Origin: Vibrio jasicida CAIM 1864 = LMG 25398
GTDB taxonomy: Bacteria > Pseudomonadota > Gammaproteobacteria > Enterobacterales > Vibrionaceae
Reading direction: 5' to 3'
Length of the DNA stretch: 64,000 nt
Assembly: GCF_000400365.1 (NCBI RefSeq)
Contig: NZ_BAOG01000030.1
Location: forward strand, 1-64,000
Positions 53,160 through 63,277 of this stretch are shown piece after piece (within the stretch, counting starts at the first letter, position 1; each line of letters starts with the position of its first letter). The position numbers were made by a program, and so were the translations under genes. Below the pieces are notes generated by a model, which was not told the origin of the DNA, did not search any database, and saw only the letters and a program-made list of their open reading frames with translations.

Positions 53160-55280
53160 GTGAAACCAATCGTAATCAAGCGTGACGGCTCAAGAGCTCC
53201 GTTCAACAGGGATCGTATTCAAGCAGCAGTAGAAGCTGCAGCGGAAAACAAAGACAAAGATGTCGCCATTTATGCACTAAATGTTGCTCTGGCAGTTGAG
53301 TTACAGCTTCAGGATCACGATGAAGTTCACATTCATGAGATTCAAGACTTAGTCGAAAATGAACTCATGCAAGGTCCTTACAAAGCCCTAGCTCGTTCTT
53401 ACATTGAATACCGCCACGATCGCGACATCGCTCGTGAGAAGCAAAGTGCACTAACTCGCGAAATCGAAGGTCTAATTGAAGAAAGCAACCTAGATCTAAT
53501 CAACGAGAACGCGAACAAAGACGGTAAAGTGATTCCGACTCAACGTGACTTGTTGGCTGGTATCGTAGCGAAACACTACGCGAAGACACACATCCTTCCA
53601 CGCGATGTGGTTCAAGCGCACGAAGTAGGTGATATTCACTACCACGATTTGGATTACGCTCCGTTCTTCCCAATGTTTAACTGTATGCTTATCGATCTTA
53701 AAGGCATGCTAACGCACGGCTTTAAAATGGGTAACGCTGAGATTGATACTCCTAAATCAATTTCGACTGCAACAGCAGTAACGGCACAGATCATTGCTCA
53801 AGTAGCGAGCCACATATACGGTGGTACAACCATCAACCGTATTGATGAAGTACTAGAACCGTACGTAATGACAAGCTACGAGAAACACCTAGAGATCGCA
53901 AAAGAGTGGAACATTGCTGAGCCAGAAGAGTTCGCAAAATCACGCACTGAGAAAGAGTGTTACGACGCGTTCCAATCTCTAGAATACGAAGTAAACACGC
54001 TACACACGGCGAACGGGCAAACCCCATTCGTTACGTTCGGTTTTGGTCTTGGTACAAGTTGGGCATCACGCCTGATCCAGAAGTCTATTCTGAAGAACCG
54101 TATTGCAGGTCTAGGTAAGAACCGTAAAACAGCGGTATTCCCTAAACTGGTATTCGGCATCAAAGATGGCTTGAACCACAAATCAGAAGATCCAAACTAC
54201 GACATCAAGCAACTTGCGCTTGAGTGTGCGTCCAAGCGTATGTACCCAGACATCCTTAACTACGACAAAGTAGTAGAAGTAACGGGTTCATTCAAAACGC
54301 CAATGGGTTGTCGTAGCTTCCTTGGTACTTACGAAGAAAACGGCGAGCTGATTCACGAAGGTCGTAACAACCTTGGCGTAGTAAGTTTGAACCTTCCTCG
54401 TATCGCTATCCGTGCAAACGGCAGTGAAGCGAAGTTTTACGAGCTTCTAAACGATCGCCTACGTCTTGCTCGTAAAGCACTAGAAACACGTATTTCTCGT
54501 CTAGAAAACGTGAAAGCACGTGTTGCTCCGATCCTTTACATGGAAGGCGCATGTGGTGTCCGTCTGAAAGCGGACGACTCAATCGCAGATATCTTCAAGA
54601 ACGGTCGTGCGTCGATTTCTCTTGGTTACATCGGTGTACACGAGACAATCAACGCGCTATTCGGTACAGAAGCGCACGTTTACGACGACGCTGTTCTACG
54701 CGAAAAAGCAGTAGCTATCATTAAGCACTTGAAAGACACAGTAAACGGCTGGGCAGAAGATACCGGTTACGGTTTCAGCCTATACGCAACGCCAAGTGAA
54801 AACCTATGTAGCCGTTTCTGCCGTATCGATGCGAAAGAGTTTGGCGTAATCAAAGGTGTAACGGACAAGGGTTACTACACTAACAGCTTCCACCTAGATG
54901 TTGAAAAAACAGTAAACCCATACGACAAGATCGACTTTGAGATGCCTTACCCAGAAATCTCAAGCGGCGGCTTTATCTGTTACGGCGAGTTCCCGAACAT
55001 GCAACGTAACGTTGAAGCGCTAGAAAACGTATGGGATTACAGTTACACCCGCGTACCTTACTACGGTACGAACACACCAATTGATGAGTGTTACGAGTGT
55101 GGTTACAACGGTGAGTTTGACTGTACAAGTAAAGGCTTCACTTGCCCAAGCTGTGGCAACCATGACTCAACCAAAGTGTCAGTAACACGTCGTGTTTGTG
55201 GCTACTTAGGCAGCCCAGATGCACGTCCGTTTAACTTCGGTAAGCAAGAAGAAGTGAAGCGTCGAGTTAAGCACCTGTAA
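53160..55280 (+). CDS. nrdD: anaerobic ribonucleoside-triphosphate reductase
   Basis: This 706-residue glycyl-radical enzyme makes deoxyribonucleoside triphosphates without oxygen. It has an N-terminal ATP-cone (KPIVIKRDGSRAPFNRDRI), a ten-stranded barrel with NLGVVSLNLPRIA, a zinc site made of CYEC and CPSC pairs near the end, and the glycyl-radical region RRVCGYLGSPDARPFN at the C terminus. The start is GTG 53160, with AAGGAG upstream. nrdG follows after an 85-base gap. FNR and NrdR sites control the promoter. Confidence 0.98.
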   Translation: MKPIVIKRDGSRAPFNRDRIQAAVEAAAENKDKDVAIYALNVALAVELQLQDHDEVHIHEIQDLVENELMQGPYKALARSYIEYRHDRDIAREKQSALTREIEGLIEESNLDLINENANKDGKVIPTQRDLLAGIVAKHYAKTHILPRDVVQAHEVGDIHYHDLDYAPFFPMFNCMLIDLKGMLTHGFKMGNAEIDTPKSISTATAVTAQIIAQVASHIYGGTTINRIDEVLEPYVMTSYEKHLEIAKEWNIAEPEEFAKSRTEKECYDAFQSLEYEVNTLHTANGQTPFVTFGFGLGTSWASRLIQKSILKNRIAGLGKNRKTAVFPKLVFGIKDGLNHKSEDPNYDIKQLALECASKRMYPDILNYDKVVEVTGSFKTPMGCRSFLGTYEENGELIHEGRNNLGVVSLNLPRIAIRANGSEAKFYELLNDRLRLARKALETRISRLENVKARVAPILYMEGACGVRLKADDSIADIFKNGRASISLGYIGVHETINALFGTEAHVYDDAVLREKAVAIIKHLKDTVNGWAEDTGYGFSLYATPSENLCSRFCRIDAKEFGVIKGVTDKGYYTNSFHLDVEKTVNPYDKIDFEMPYPEISSGGFICYGEFPNMQRNVEALENVWDYSYTRVPYYGTNTPIDECYECGYNGEFDCTSKGFTCPSCGNHDSTKVSVTRRVCGYLGSPDARPFNFGKQEEVKRRVKHL

Positions 55281-55307
55281 GGTTCACTTAAGCTCAAACC
55301 CAATAAT

Positions 55308-55340
55308 GAAAATCAACCTGTCGTGGGTTGATTTTCTTTT
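55308..55340 (+). terminator. attenuating hairpin between nrdD and nrdG
   Basis: GAAAATCAACC and GGTTGATTTTC form an 11-bp perfect stem followed by TTTT. It probably stops many transcripts so that less activase than reductase is made. Confidence 0.75.
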
Positions 55341-55365
55341 CTAGCCAGCAAAACAAGGCACGATT

Positions 55366-55839
55366 ATGAACTACCACCAATATTATCCAATTGACGTTGT
55401 TAACGGACCAGGTACACGCTGCACGCTATTTGTGTCTGGCTGTGTACACCAGTGCCGCGGCTGTTATAACCAGTCGACGCAACGCTTGGACTCTGGTGTG
55501 TTTTTCACGCAAGAAGCGGAAGACAAAATCATTGCAGACCTAAACGACACACGCATCAAACGCCGTGGTTTATCTCTGTCTGGTGGTGATCCTTTGCATC
55601 CAGCGAACGTGCCGCACATTCTTAAGCTTGTAAAACGCGTAAGAGAAGAGTGCCCAGGCAAAGATATTTGGATTTGGACAGGTTACACGCTTGAAGAACT
55701 AGACGATGCACAGCGCGAAGTGACTCAGTACATCGACACATTAATCGATGGCAAATACGAGCAAGATAAACGAGACCTCAATCTAGAATGGCGAGGCAGC
55801 TCGAATCAAATTATCCACCGATTCACTGAGCTTTTTTAA
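55366..55839 (+). CDS. nrdG: anaerobic ribonucleotide reductase-activating protein
   Basis: The 157-residue radical-SAM protein carries the C-x3-C-x2-C cluster site Cys26/Cys30/Cys33 (CVHQCRGC) and SLSGGDPLHPAN. It generates the glycyl radical on NrdD. The length equals the family norm. It is followed by a strong terminator. Confidence 0.97.
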   Translation: MNYHQYYPIDVVNGPGTRCTLFVSGCVHQCRGCYNQSTQRLDSGVFFTQEAEDKIIADLNDTRIKRRGLSLSGGDPLHPANVPHILKLVKRVREECPGKDIWIWTGYTLEELDDAQREVTQYIDTLIDGKYEQDKRDLNLEWRGSSNQIIHRFTELF

Positions 55840-55867
55840 GCGTTGAAACACAAGAAAGCTAAATATG

Positions 55868-55904
55868 AAAAGGGCACATTCGTATAATTCGGATGTGCCC
55901 TTTT
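55868..55904. terminator. terminator after nrdG
   Basis: AAAAGGGCACAT and ATGTGCCCTTTT form a 12-bp stem, effective in both directions between convergent nrdG and MATE copy 2. Confidence 0.85.
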
Positions 55905-55979
55905 GGTGTGAGTTCTTTTAAAGCTTTGCTCGATAGATGAGTCGCGCTGTTGTGATCTTACTATAGCACAATACTTCAG

Positions 55980-57365
55980 TTACGCTGTCACAGTTGAATC
56001 ATCATCAACCATGTTGTTAATCCATCGCTTAGACTGAATTCGGTGAGTTGTTAGAATGCCTTTTACCAATTCTTCGACCAGTAGAGACATCAGCACCCAA
56101 TGCAGTGGTAAACCTAACACCATTCCAGTGTAGTAGGTAAGCGGAATACCAATCGCCCATTGACCAAACGTGTCGATGAAAATGCTATAGCGAATATCAG
56201 CACCACTCTTTAATACGCCCCCAATACCAACCATGTTAAACACACGCAGTATCATGCCTAGCGCAAGTACTAAACATACATTCAGCGCCATTTGTGTGTC
56301 TGTGAGCGGGCTCATTTCCAGTAAATTCAATATTAAAGGCGAGCTAACCCACACAGCAAAAAACAACACAGTTGCGAGCACGGCGCTGGTTAAGACATAC
56401 CACCAAGCGGTCTTCTCAACACGGTCATATTGCTGAGCGCCAATGTCATTCCCAAGCAACACAGACGCGGCAACAGCGAATCCCATAAAGGTTGAAATCA
56501 ATACGCCTTCAATCGGCGATAGGAAAGAGATAATTGCCAGTTCGGTTACGCCTAATTGACCGTAAATGATGCTGTAGATAATCAGGCCGCCGGTCCACAA
56601 CGCATCGTGGATCAGCATTGGCATAGAGACTTTGAAATATTTGTTCCGATACTTCTTTATTGTACCTTCACGCCAATCTGCACGGGTAGGGAGCAGATAC
56701 GCGTATCGACGACAGAAGAAATAAACCAGAATCGCCGTTTGAAAGAATCGAGAAATCAAAGTCCCCACAGCCGCGCCAAACACGCCCCATTGTGGAAAAC
56801 CAAGTAAACCAAAGATCAAAACTGCATTGAGGAAGATGTTTACAACAATAGCAGCAATACTGACGTAAGTCGGCATCTTAGCTTCACCGACTGATCTCAA
56901 CACCGATTCAATGGGAACAACGACAGCCGTGCCAATCAAACTCAATCCAGTTACCACCAAGTATTCCCTCGCGTACCCAACATACTCGGGGTCGTCCGCC
57001 ATAAAAGAGACAATCTCTTTGTCGTAAACCACATACAACAAGATAAACGGCAAGGTCACGACCAACGAAATAAACCAAGATTGAGCGAGTGTTCGTCTTA
57101 TTCCGGCAAGGTTCCCCGAACCATAATATTGAGAGGCTAAAACCGTTACAGCCCCACACAAACCAAACACCACAGCAAGGTTAAAGAAAAAGATTCGGTT
57201 ACCGACACCCACCGCAGCGGTAGCGGACTCACCAAGTTGACTAACCATGAAGATATCCACGGCTCCGAGCAACGAAAACAGCATAGATTGGAGCGAGACA
57301 GGAACGCCAATCGCAACCAGTTTTTTCCAAAATGCTTTGTCTATGTATTGACGTGTTAAGAGCAT
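55980..57365 (-). CDS. MATE-family multidrug/Na+ antiporter, copy 2
   Basis: The 461-residue inner-membrane protein has twelve helices in two halves (GVPVSLQSMLFSLLGAVDIFMVS, MPMLIHDALWTGGLIIYSIIYG). It is a homologue of the product at 16797, sharing residues such as PVxxQS, ESATAAVG and the C-terminal EELVKG...RWINN. GAGGAG precedes ATG 57365. It is transcribed away from an AraC regulator 152 bases off, the same arrangement as copy 1. Confidence 0.92.
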   Translation of the reverse strand: MLLTRQYIDKAFWKKLVAIGVPVSLQSMLFSLLGAVDIFMVSQLGESATAAVGVGNRIFFFNLAVVFGLCGAVTVLASQYYGSGNLAGIRRTLAQSWFISLVVTLPFILLYVVYDKEIVSFMADDPEYVGYAREYLVVTGLSLIGTAVVVPIESVLRSVGEAKMPTYVSIAAIVVNIFLNAVLIFGLLGFPQWGVFGAAVGTLISRFFQTAILVYFFCRRYAYLLPTRADWREGTIKKYRNKYFKVSMPMLIHDALWTGGLIIYSIIYGQLGVTELAIISFLSPIEGVLISTFMGFAVAASVLLGNDIGAQQYDRVEKTAWWYVLTSAVLATVLFFAVWVSSPLILNLLEMSPLTDTQMALNVCLVLALGMILRVFNMVGIGGVLKSGADIRYSIFIDTFGQWAIGIPLTYYTGMVLGLPLHWVLMSLLVEELVKGILTTHRIQSKRWINNMVDDDSTVTA

Positions 57366-57517
57366 CGCATTTCTCCTCTAAGAATAATGCGAGTAGTTTA
57401 TCCACATGATTTAGCGGTGTATTTTTCAAAGACATCCAATAGTTTTGCGAAACTATCCAGTCTCTGTGGGAGTTACTCTAACTTCGAGACGAAAGTACCT
57501 TAGTGAGTCGATGAATC

Positions 57518-58375
57518 ATGGAAGAAAAACAAGAACGCTACACCATTTCAGATAAAACCTATCAAGAATTCATCGATCATACCCGTGTACTTGCGCTTGA
57601 AGAACGCGGTATTGTCCAATGTGGAATCGCTACTTGCCGAGATTTTTTTTCCGTTTATCGCAAAAACCAAAAAAAGCACATGTTGTTATACACCGTCCGT
57701 GGAAGAGGTTGGCTAGAGAGCGGGGCATGTCGATATGAGTTAGAACCGGGGTCATTAGTAATTGTTCCAGCTGGAACGGAAAATGGATTTGGGATGGAAG
57801 ATGAAACATGGCAAATCGCTTGGGTTTTCCTTTCACAAGATAAAGAATGGCCAATGGTTAATGAAGAGATCGAATACCAACTGACCCCTGCACCAGAAGT
57901 GCTGTATTCCTGCATTCAAACGCTACTGCGCAGTATCAACTTGCCTATTGACTACGGAGGTGAGGTAGGAGCTCACAGTGTTGCTCAATTAGAGCTTATG
58001 CTAAATATGCCACACTCAGATTCCCTTTCGCGTAATCAATTAAAACTACGACGTGTGTTCGATCTAGTGCAACGGCAACTTCATAAAGATTGGACAGTTG
58101 AACAACTCGCAGCGTTATATCCTTGTTCTGAGCCGCACCTTCATCGTTTAACTCAGCAACAATTTGGAAGAAGTCCGATAGCACATCTCACACGCATGCG
58201 GATGGAATATGCAGCTCGATTGTTGCGTTCGACAGAATGGTCAATTCAACACATTGGCGAAATCGTGGGGTATCCTACTAGTGCGAACTTCAGTACCCGT
58301 TTTAAAGCCTGGTCGAGCATGACCCCACGTGAATTTAGAAAGAATGGTAAACTTGACTCAAACTCGGATGAGTGA
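57518..58375 (+). CDS. AraC-family regulator divergent from MATE copy 2
   Basis: The 285-residue protein has a cupin sensor region (about 45-110, with LYTVRGRGWLESG and LVIVPAGTENGF) and a C-terminal AraC DNA-binding domain (about 180-280, WTVEQLAALYPCSEPHLHRL and HIGEIVGYPTSANFSTRFKA). It probably controls the divergent MATE gene. The domain order and size mirror the AraC at 18235, so the two regulator-pump pairs may be ancient duplicates. The ribosome-binding site is weak. Confidence 0.9.
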   Translation: MEEKQERYTISDKTYQEFIDHTRVLALEERGIVQCGIATCRDFFSVYRKNQKKHMLLYTVRGRGWLESGACRYELEPGSLVIVPAGTENGFGMEDETWQIAWVFLSQDKEWPMVNEEIEYQLTPAPEVLYSCIQTLLRSINLPIDYGGEVGAHSVAQLELMLNMPHSDSLSRNQLKLRRVFDLVQRQLHKDWTVEQLAALYPCSEPHLHRLTQQQFGRSPIAHLTRMRMEYAARLLRSTEWSIQHIGEIVGYPTSANFSTRFKAWSSMTPREFRKNGKLDSNSDE

Positions 58376-58530
58376 ATCGTTCTTTTTATAACCGATTGAG
58401 ATCATAAAACGCGTTCGTTCCCAGTATTTTGTCCTCTAATTGATGAAATCCGTTAAAAATCCTTTCGCCATTTTTAACGAAAGTGTTACCGTGAGGTTCG
58501 ATACTTGAATTTCAAAGGGTTATGACTTTC

Positions 58531-59718
58531 ATGCTTTCTAATCTACCAACTCCTGTATTAGATCCTATTTTATCTCTTTCCGTCGCATACCGCGGCGATG
58601 AACGCCCTAACAAGGTTGACCTTGGTATTGGCGTATACAAAAACAGCGCTGGCGAAACACCAATCATGAAAGCCATTCAAATGGCACAAGAAGTGGTCGT
58701 TGAGAACCAAAAGACTAAGTCTTATGTTGGTCTTGCAGGCTGTGAAGAATTCAACCAAAGCATGATCGACCTCCTTCTAACGGGAACATCAGCCACAGAT
58801 CGCGTTGCTGCTATTCAAACGCCTGGAGCAAGTGGTGCATTGCGTATGCTGGGTGACCTAATGAAGGTCGCACAACCAGATACGACGGTTTGGATTTCAA
58901 ACCCTAGCTACGTAAATCACAAACCAGTGATGGAAGCGGCTGGGCTGAAAGTTAAGTTCTACCATTACTTCTCTCCAGAAACCAAGCAAGTCGATACAGC
59001 AAAAATGCTCGAAGACCTTTCTAAAGCTGGTCCTTCTGATGTAGTACTTCTGCATGGTTGTTGCCACAACCCAACGGGTGCAGATATTGATTTTTCAGCG
59101 TGGCAGACAATCACTGAGCTTTCTCAAAAAAATGGTTTTACGCCATTCGTAGATATTGCTTACCAAGGTTTTGGTGACGGCTTAGAAGAAGACGCAAAAG
59201 GTCTTCGCTTTATGGCTGACAACGTTGAAGAAATGCTGATCACGACTTCTTGTTCTAAAAACTTTGGTTTGTACCGTGAACGTACCGGTGCAGCGATTGT
59301 GATCGGCAAGAATGCAAAAGATGTGGCGAATGCGAAAGGTAAACTGCTTACGCTAGCACGTTCAACATACACTATGCCGCCAGATCACGGCGCAGCATTA
59401 GTAAAAACTATTCTTCAAGATGCAAGCCTCACTTCCGTTTGGAAACAAGAATTGAACGAAATGCAGCAGCGCTTGTTGAATCTTCGTCAAACTTTGTGTA
59501 ACGAATTGAGAAACAACCATAATACAGATCAATTTGATTTCATTGAGAGTCACAAAGGCATGTTTACTGTGCTAGGCTTTAGTGAAAACCAAATGGCGCA
59601 ACTGCGTGAAGATTATGGCATTTATGGTGTCGGTGATGGTCGTATCAACATCGCGGGTTTAACCGAAACTCATATTCCTTACGTTGCTGACGCGATCCAA
59701 AAAATATCTCAACGTTAA
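58531..59718 (+). CDS. aromatic-amino-acid/aspartate aminotransferase (class I, TyrB/AspC type)
   Basis: The 395-residue PLP enzyme has the class Ib aspartate/aromatic aminotransferase layout, with KVDLGIGVYKN, HGCCHNPTGAD (pyridoxal contact), the PLP-binding lysine in TSCSKNFGLYRERTG and MPPDHGAALV. It interconverts aromatic amino acids or aspartate with their keto acids. ATG 58531 is preferred because AAAGGG sits 11 bases upstream; an ATG 9 bases earlier would be too near it. The paralogue (TyrB or AspC) cannot be settled by eye. Confidence 0.92.
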   Translation: MLSNLPTPVLDPILSLSVAYRGDERPNKVDLGIGVYKNSAGETPIMKAIQMAQEVVVENQKTKSYVGLAGCEEFNQSMIDLLLTGTSATDRVAAIQTPGASGALRMLGDLMKVAQPDTTVWISNPSYVNHKPVMEAAGLKVKFYHYFSPETKQVDTAKMLEDLSKAGPSDVVLLHGCCHNPTGADIDFSAWQTITELSQKNGFTPFVDIAYQGFGDGLEEDAKGLRFMADNVEEMLITTSCSKNFGLYRERTGAAIVIGKNAKDVANAKGKLLTLARSTYTMPPDHGAALVKTILQDASLTSVWKQELNEMQQRLLNLRQTLCNELRNNHNTDQFDFIESHKGMFTVLGFSENQMAQLREDYGIYGVGDGRINIAGLTETHIPYVADAIQKISQR

Positions 59719-59730
59719 TTGGGAGAGTTA

Positions 59731-60408
59731 ATGAAGAACTGGAAACTGATTCTGCCGCTAATGATGAGCGGCGGTCTTATTGCTTGTACGTCGACACCGA
59801 CGACCACTGAGCCTGTTGAGCCAGAAAAACCAGTCGTGGAGCAGCCGGTAGAAAAACCGGATGTAAAACCAGAAGTAGACCCAAAACCCGAGGTGAAGCC
59901 GGAACAAAAACCGGAAACTAAGCTCGAGAAGAAACCCGATCCTAAACCGGCAAAACCACCGCAGGCAAAGAAAACACCTGATGGCATGTTGATCCTTGGT
60001 TCGGAAGAGTGGGTTTATGTACCAGACATTGACCAAACATTTAAAGGTCGCGTCGATACCGGTGCAACCACATCATCAATCAGCGCGACAGAAATAGTGC
60101 CGTTTGAACGAGATGGTAAAGACTGGGTTAAGTTCAAAATCGATATTAATGGTAAAGCGAGCAAAGAGTTCAAGTTACCTGTTGAACGTTGGGCAAAAGT
60201 TCGTCAATCCTCTTCAGAAGAAGTAGATAAGCGCGCTGTTGTTGTAGCTTACATTCAAGTTGGTGACCTAAAAGAGAAAACGGAATTCACACTGGCTGAG
60301 CGAGGCCACATGAATTTCCCAATCCTACTTGGTCGAAGCTTCTTCCGCGACGTTGCTGTTGTAGACGTATCTAAGAAGTATGTTCAAAACAAGCCAAGCG
60401 GCAAGTAA
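59731..60408 (+). CDS. retropepsin-like lipoprotein (RimB/Zn_protease family)
   Basis: The 225-residue protein has a lipoprotein signal with lipobox LIAC and a low-complexity linker of Pro, Lys and Glu residues (about 25-80, repeats of KPE/KPD type). The C-terminal domain (about 85-215) has the aspartyl-protease-like VDTGATTSSIS and LLGRSFF, as in the ATP-dependent zinc protease/RimB family (PF05618). Cleavage has not been shown for most members. GGGAGAG precedes ATG 59731. It starts 12 bases after the aminotransferase gene. Confidence 0.85.
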   Translation: MKNWKLILPLMMSGGLIACTSTPTTTEPVEPEKPVVEQPVEKPDVKPEVDPKPEVKPEQKPETKLEKKPDPKPAKPPQAKKTPDGMLILGSEEWVYVPDIDQTFKGRVDTGATTSSISATEIVPFERDGKDWVKFKIDINGKASKEFKLPVERWAKVRQSSSEEVDKRAVVVAYIQVGDLKEKTEFTLAERGHMNFPILLGRSFFRDVAVVDVSKKYVQNKPSGK

Positions 60409-60429
60409 ATCTCTGCTTCACGTAGTAAG

Positions 60430-60463
60430 CAAAAAAAAGCCTCTCATTCGAGAGGTTTTTTTA
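60430..60463. terminator. bidirectional terminator
   Basis: CCTCTC and GAGAGG arms with an ATTC loop, flanked by A8 and T7 runs, end both convergent genes. Confidence 0.88.
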
Positions 60464-60503
60464 CATAATATCAATATGTTACTGAACTTTAATATCGAAC
60501 AAC

Positions 60504-61034
60504 TTAGTAGGCAAAGCGTGCTGATAAAACAAGCTGTTGGCCGTAAGTACCGTTATTTTTTAAATCCGCACCCAACGACAGTTGTTGCGTAGAGTGAAAG
60601 CGTGCACCTAGGTTATAGATAGTCTTAGAGTCATCGTTGTCAATCAGTTGGCCAATACGACCATGTAGTTCAATGTTCTGCATAAACCAGACTCGAGTGC
60701 CGATGTTTACTTCTGTTTTCCACTCATCACCGTCGCCATTGTCTTGTTTGATGTTGTGAACCAACATTTGACCATAAATATCAGCAAATTGGCCTGCAGG
60801 ACCATTGAAGCCAATACCGCCTGCAACATCCCAATCACCACTGAATTCACTATCAGCACGTCCAATAAAATGCGTATTTTCAGTAAAGTAGGTTGTGACT
60901 TCCCCACCAAACGTACCTGGGCTGGTACCCATGCGGAATTCCATTGTGTTGTAGTTGAAATTGTTTGCGTGAGCAGAAAGTGGCAAAACAGCGCACAAAC
61001 CAAAGGCAGCAACCTTTAGAGCTTTACCTAGCAT
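60504..61034 (-). CDS. small outer-membrane beta-barrel protein
   Basis: The 176-residue protein has a signal peptide (about 1-24, ending AHA). Alternating strands rich in aromatic and small residues follow (MEFRMGTSP, HFIGRADSEF, DVAGGIGF, VNIGTRVWF), and the last residue pattern LSARFAY is a typical outer-membrane insertion signal. The number of strands is about eight. No function is assignable. GGAG precedes the chosen ATG at 61034; the frame extends 78 bases further upstream without a good site. Confidence 0.78.
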   Translation of the reverse strand: MLGKALKVAAFGLCAVLPLSAHANNFNYNTMEFRMGTSPGTFGGEVTTYFTENTHFIGRADSEFSGDWDVAGGIGFNGPAGQFADIYGQMLVHNIKQDNGDGDEWKTEVNIGTRVWFMQNIELHGRIGQLIDNDDSKTIYNLGARFHSTQQLSLGADLKNNGTYGQQLVLSARFAY

Positions 61035-61200
61035 GGGTGTCTCCGGGCAAGAAAAATAATACGAACGAAAAAAAGGTCTGCAAAATGCAGACCAATATTT
61101 ACAAAATATCATTTCAGGTGTTTCCCGTCACCTTAAACACTAGGACAGAGTGCTTATGATCATAGTGATGACGCCCAATTAAGCGGCAAGAGAGCAGTGC

Positions 61201-61572
61201 TTACATCACCACTAAGTGTTCAACTTCGATCTCTGGCTTACTACCGCCTTCAAATTCACCAAATAGACGAACTTTTGTAGTCTGGTCAATTGGTGTCGCT
61301 AGACGGATGTCGTCGTCCAACTCAACCATGATCTCGCCAGAGCCATCGCTAAAGATAAACTGGTCTGAGCGTGTTTGACGAAGTAGGTTGCCTTCTACGA
61401 CCACGTCTTTCTCAGTGAACATGCTTGAGTCTTTAATCAATGCATCGACTTTTTCAATCGTTACAGGACCATTAAATTGAATGCTTGATTGACCGTGGTT
61501 GTGGTCTTTAGCCATTGCAACAGTAGGAGCGATAGCAAGTGCAGCGATAGTAGCGATAACAGTGTTTTTCAT
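61201..61572 (-). CDS. periplasmic YgiW/YdeI-family OB-fold protein
   Basis: The 123-residue protein has a signal peptide (about 1-21, ending AMA) and a BOF/OB-fold domain with QFNGPVTIEKVDALIKDSSMF, VVVEGNLL, FIFSDGSGEIMVELDDD and VRLFGEFE. Relatives YgiW and YdeI take part in stress tolerance and bind small cationic molecules. The ribosome-binding site is weak. It is divergent from cobQ. Confidence 0.87.
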   Translation of the reverse strand: MKNTVIATIAALAIAPTVAMAKDHNHGQSSIQFNGPVTIEKVDALIKDSSMFTEKDVVVEGNLLRQTRSDQFIFSDGSGEIMVELDDDIRLATPIDQTTKVRLFGEFEGGSKPEIEVEHLVVM

Positions 61573-61735
61573 AATTTGGTTTCTCTATTAAAGTGTTCGT
61601 TTTGATGGTGCTATTAAAACAAACCTTATTTGAACCATTACTGATTCGAACATTCATATTCGATTCATTTTCTTGAGTCCTATGCTGAGATAACGTTATG
61701 ATTGTTCACCTTCTTTTTTCTCTTAATAAACGTTC

Positions 61736-63187
61736 ATGAAATCACCAATCCCTTCATTAATGGTTCAAGGTACAACTTCAGATGCCGGAAAAAGCGTCCT
61801 TGTGGCAGGTTTATGCCGTGTATTAGCTCGTAGAGGGATAAAAGTTGCCCCGTTTAAGCCGCAGAACATGGCTTTAAACAGCGCAGTAACGAAAGATGGC
61901 GGTGAGATTGGACGTGCTCAAGCCGTTCAAGCGCAAGCCTGCAACGTCGAGCCTACCGTTCATATGAACCCTGTGTTGATTAAGCCAAACAGTGATACGG
62001 GCGCTCAAATTATCTTACAAGGTAAAGCATTGTCCAATATGGACGCTGTCGGCTTTCACGATTACAAAAAAGTCGCAATGGGCACGGTATTAGACTCTTT
62101 CTCTAAACTGATCGAAGAATTCGAATCCGTAATGATTGAAGGCGCTGGCAGTCCAGCAGAAATCAACTTAAGAGAAAATGATATCGCCAACATGGGATTT
62201 GCCGAGGAAGCAGACGTTCCCGTCATTATTATTGCAGATATCGATCGCGGTGGCGTGTTTGCCCATCTTTACGGGACACTAGCGTTGCTATCCGAATCTG
62301 AACAAGCGCGCGTTAAAGGTTTCGTAATTAATCGCTTCCGTGGCGACATCAGCTTGCTTGAATCTGGTCTTGATTGGCTAGAAGAGAAAACGGGCAAGCC
62401 TGTGCTCGGTGTATTGCCGTATCTTCACGGATTAAACCTCGAAGCAGAAGATGCCATTACGGCGCAGCAAGAGCTGTCTTCACAAGTGAAACTCAATGTT
62501 GTGGTACCAGTTTTAACGCGCATTAGTAACCATACTGATTTTGATGTGTTGCGTCTAAATCCAGACATTAACCTTCGCTACGTTGGCAAAGGTGAGAAGA
62601 TCGATAAAGCCGATCTCGTTATCTTGCCGGGTACTAAATCAGTCCGAGACGATTTGGATTATCTACGTAGCCAAGGGTGGGACAAAGACATTCAACGCCA
62701 CATTCGCTTGGGCGGCAAAGTCATTGGCATCTGTGGCGGCTACCAGATGCTTGGCAACGTAATTGATGACCCAAATGGCGTAGAGGGCCGGCCTGGTCGT
62801 AGTGAAGGCCTTGGTTTGTTAGACATCACCACAACTCTAACCGATAGCAAACAGCTTACAAACACACGAGCAGAGCTTTCTCTTAACGGTAAAAAAGCTA
62901 ATGTGAAAGGTTATGAAATCCATGTGGGAAGAAGTGAAGTGCAGGGCGCTCAACCTATCAAGTTAAATTCTGGCGAAGCAGAAGGCGCGCTTAGTGAATG
63001 TGGCCAAATCATGGGAACCTACCTACACGGGTTCTTCGATGAGGCAGATGTCTTGAGCCTTGTTTCAGAATGGGTAAACGGCACTCAAATCAAACAACAA
63101 GACTTTGAACAGCTCAAAGAACAGGGCATTAATCGAATTGCAGATGCGATAGAACAACATATGAATCTTGACTTTCTGTTCAAATAA
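61736..63187 (+). CDS. cobQ: cobyric acid synthase
   Basis: The 483-residue enzyme amidates the side chains of adenosylcobyrinic acid a,c-diamide using glutamine. An N-terminal ATP-binding DethioB-synthetase-like domain ([29 protein letters not shown]) precedes a C-terminal glutamine amidotransferase (nucleophile Cys in [12 protein letters not shown], and the His in TYLHGFFD). In vibrios lacking full de novo synthesis it could serve in salvage. No cobalamin riboswitch is seen upstream. No other late cobalamin gene is close. Confidence 0.96.
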   Translation: MKSPIPSLMVQGTTSDAGKSVLVAGLCRVLARRGIKVAPFKPQNMALNSAVTKDGGEIGRAQAVQAQACNVEPTVHMNPVLIKPNSDTGAQIILQGKALSNMDAVGFHDYKKVAMGTVLDSFSKLIEEFESVMIEGAGSPAEINLRENDIANMGFAEEADVPVIIIADIDRGGVFAHLYGTLALLSESEQARVKGFVINRFRGDISLLESGLDWLEEKTGKPVLGVLPYLHGLNLEAEDAITAQQELSSQVKLNVVVPVLTRISNHTDFDVLRLNPDINLRYVGKGEKIDKADLVILPGTKSVRDDLDYLRSQGWDKDIQRHIRLGGKVIGICGGYQMLGNVIDDPNGVEGRPGRSEGLGLLDITTTLTDSKQLTNTRAELSLNGKKANVKGYEIHVGRSEVQGAQPIKLNSGEAEGALSECGQIMGTYLHGFFDEADVLSLVSEWVNGTQIKQQDFEQLKEQGINRIADAIEQHMNLDFLFK

Positions 63188-63277
63188 AACCAGTTTTTAA
63201 CTGTCTGAAGCATAAATAAAAGTGGAGATTGCTTTCCACTCATTCATCTTCTGCCTGTCTAGCACCGGAGTGTTTTT

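Noticed and set aside
61573..61735. Cobalamin riboswitch upstream of cobQ
   Set aside because: The gap is only 163 bases and AT-rich, and I could not find a B12-box-like core.
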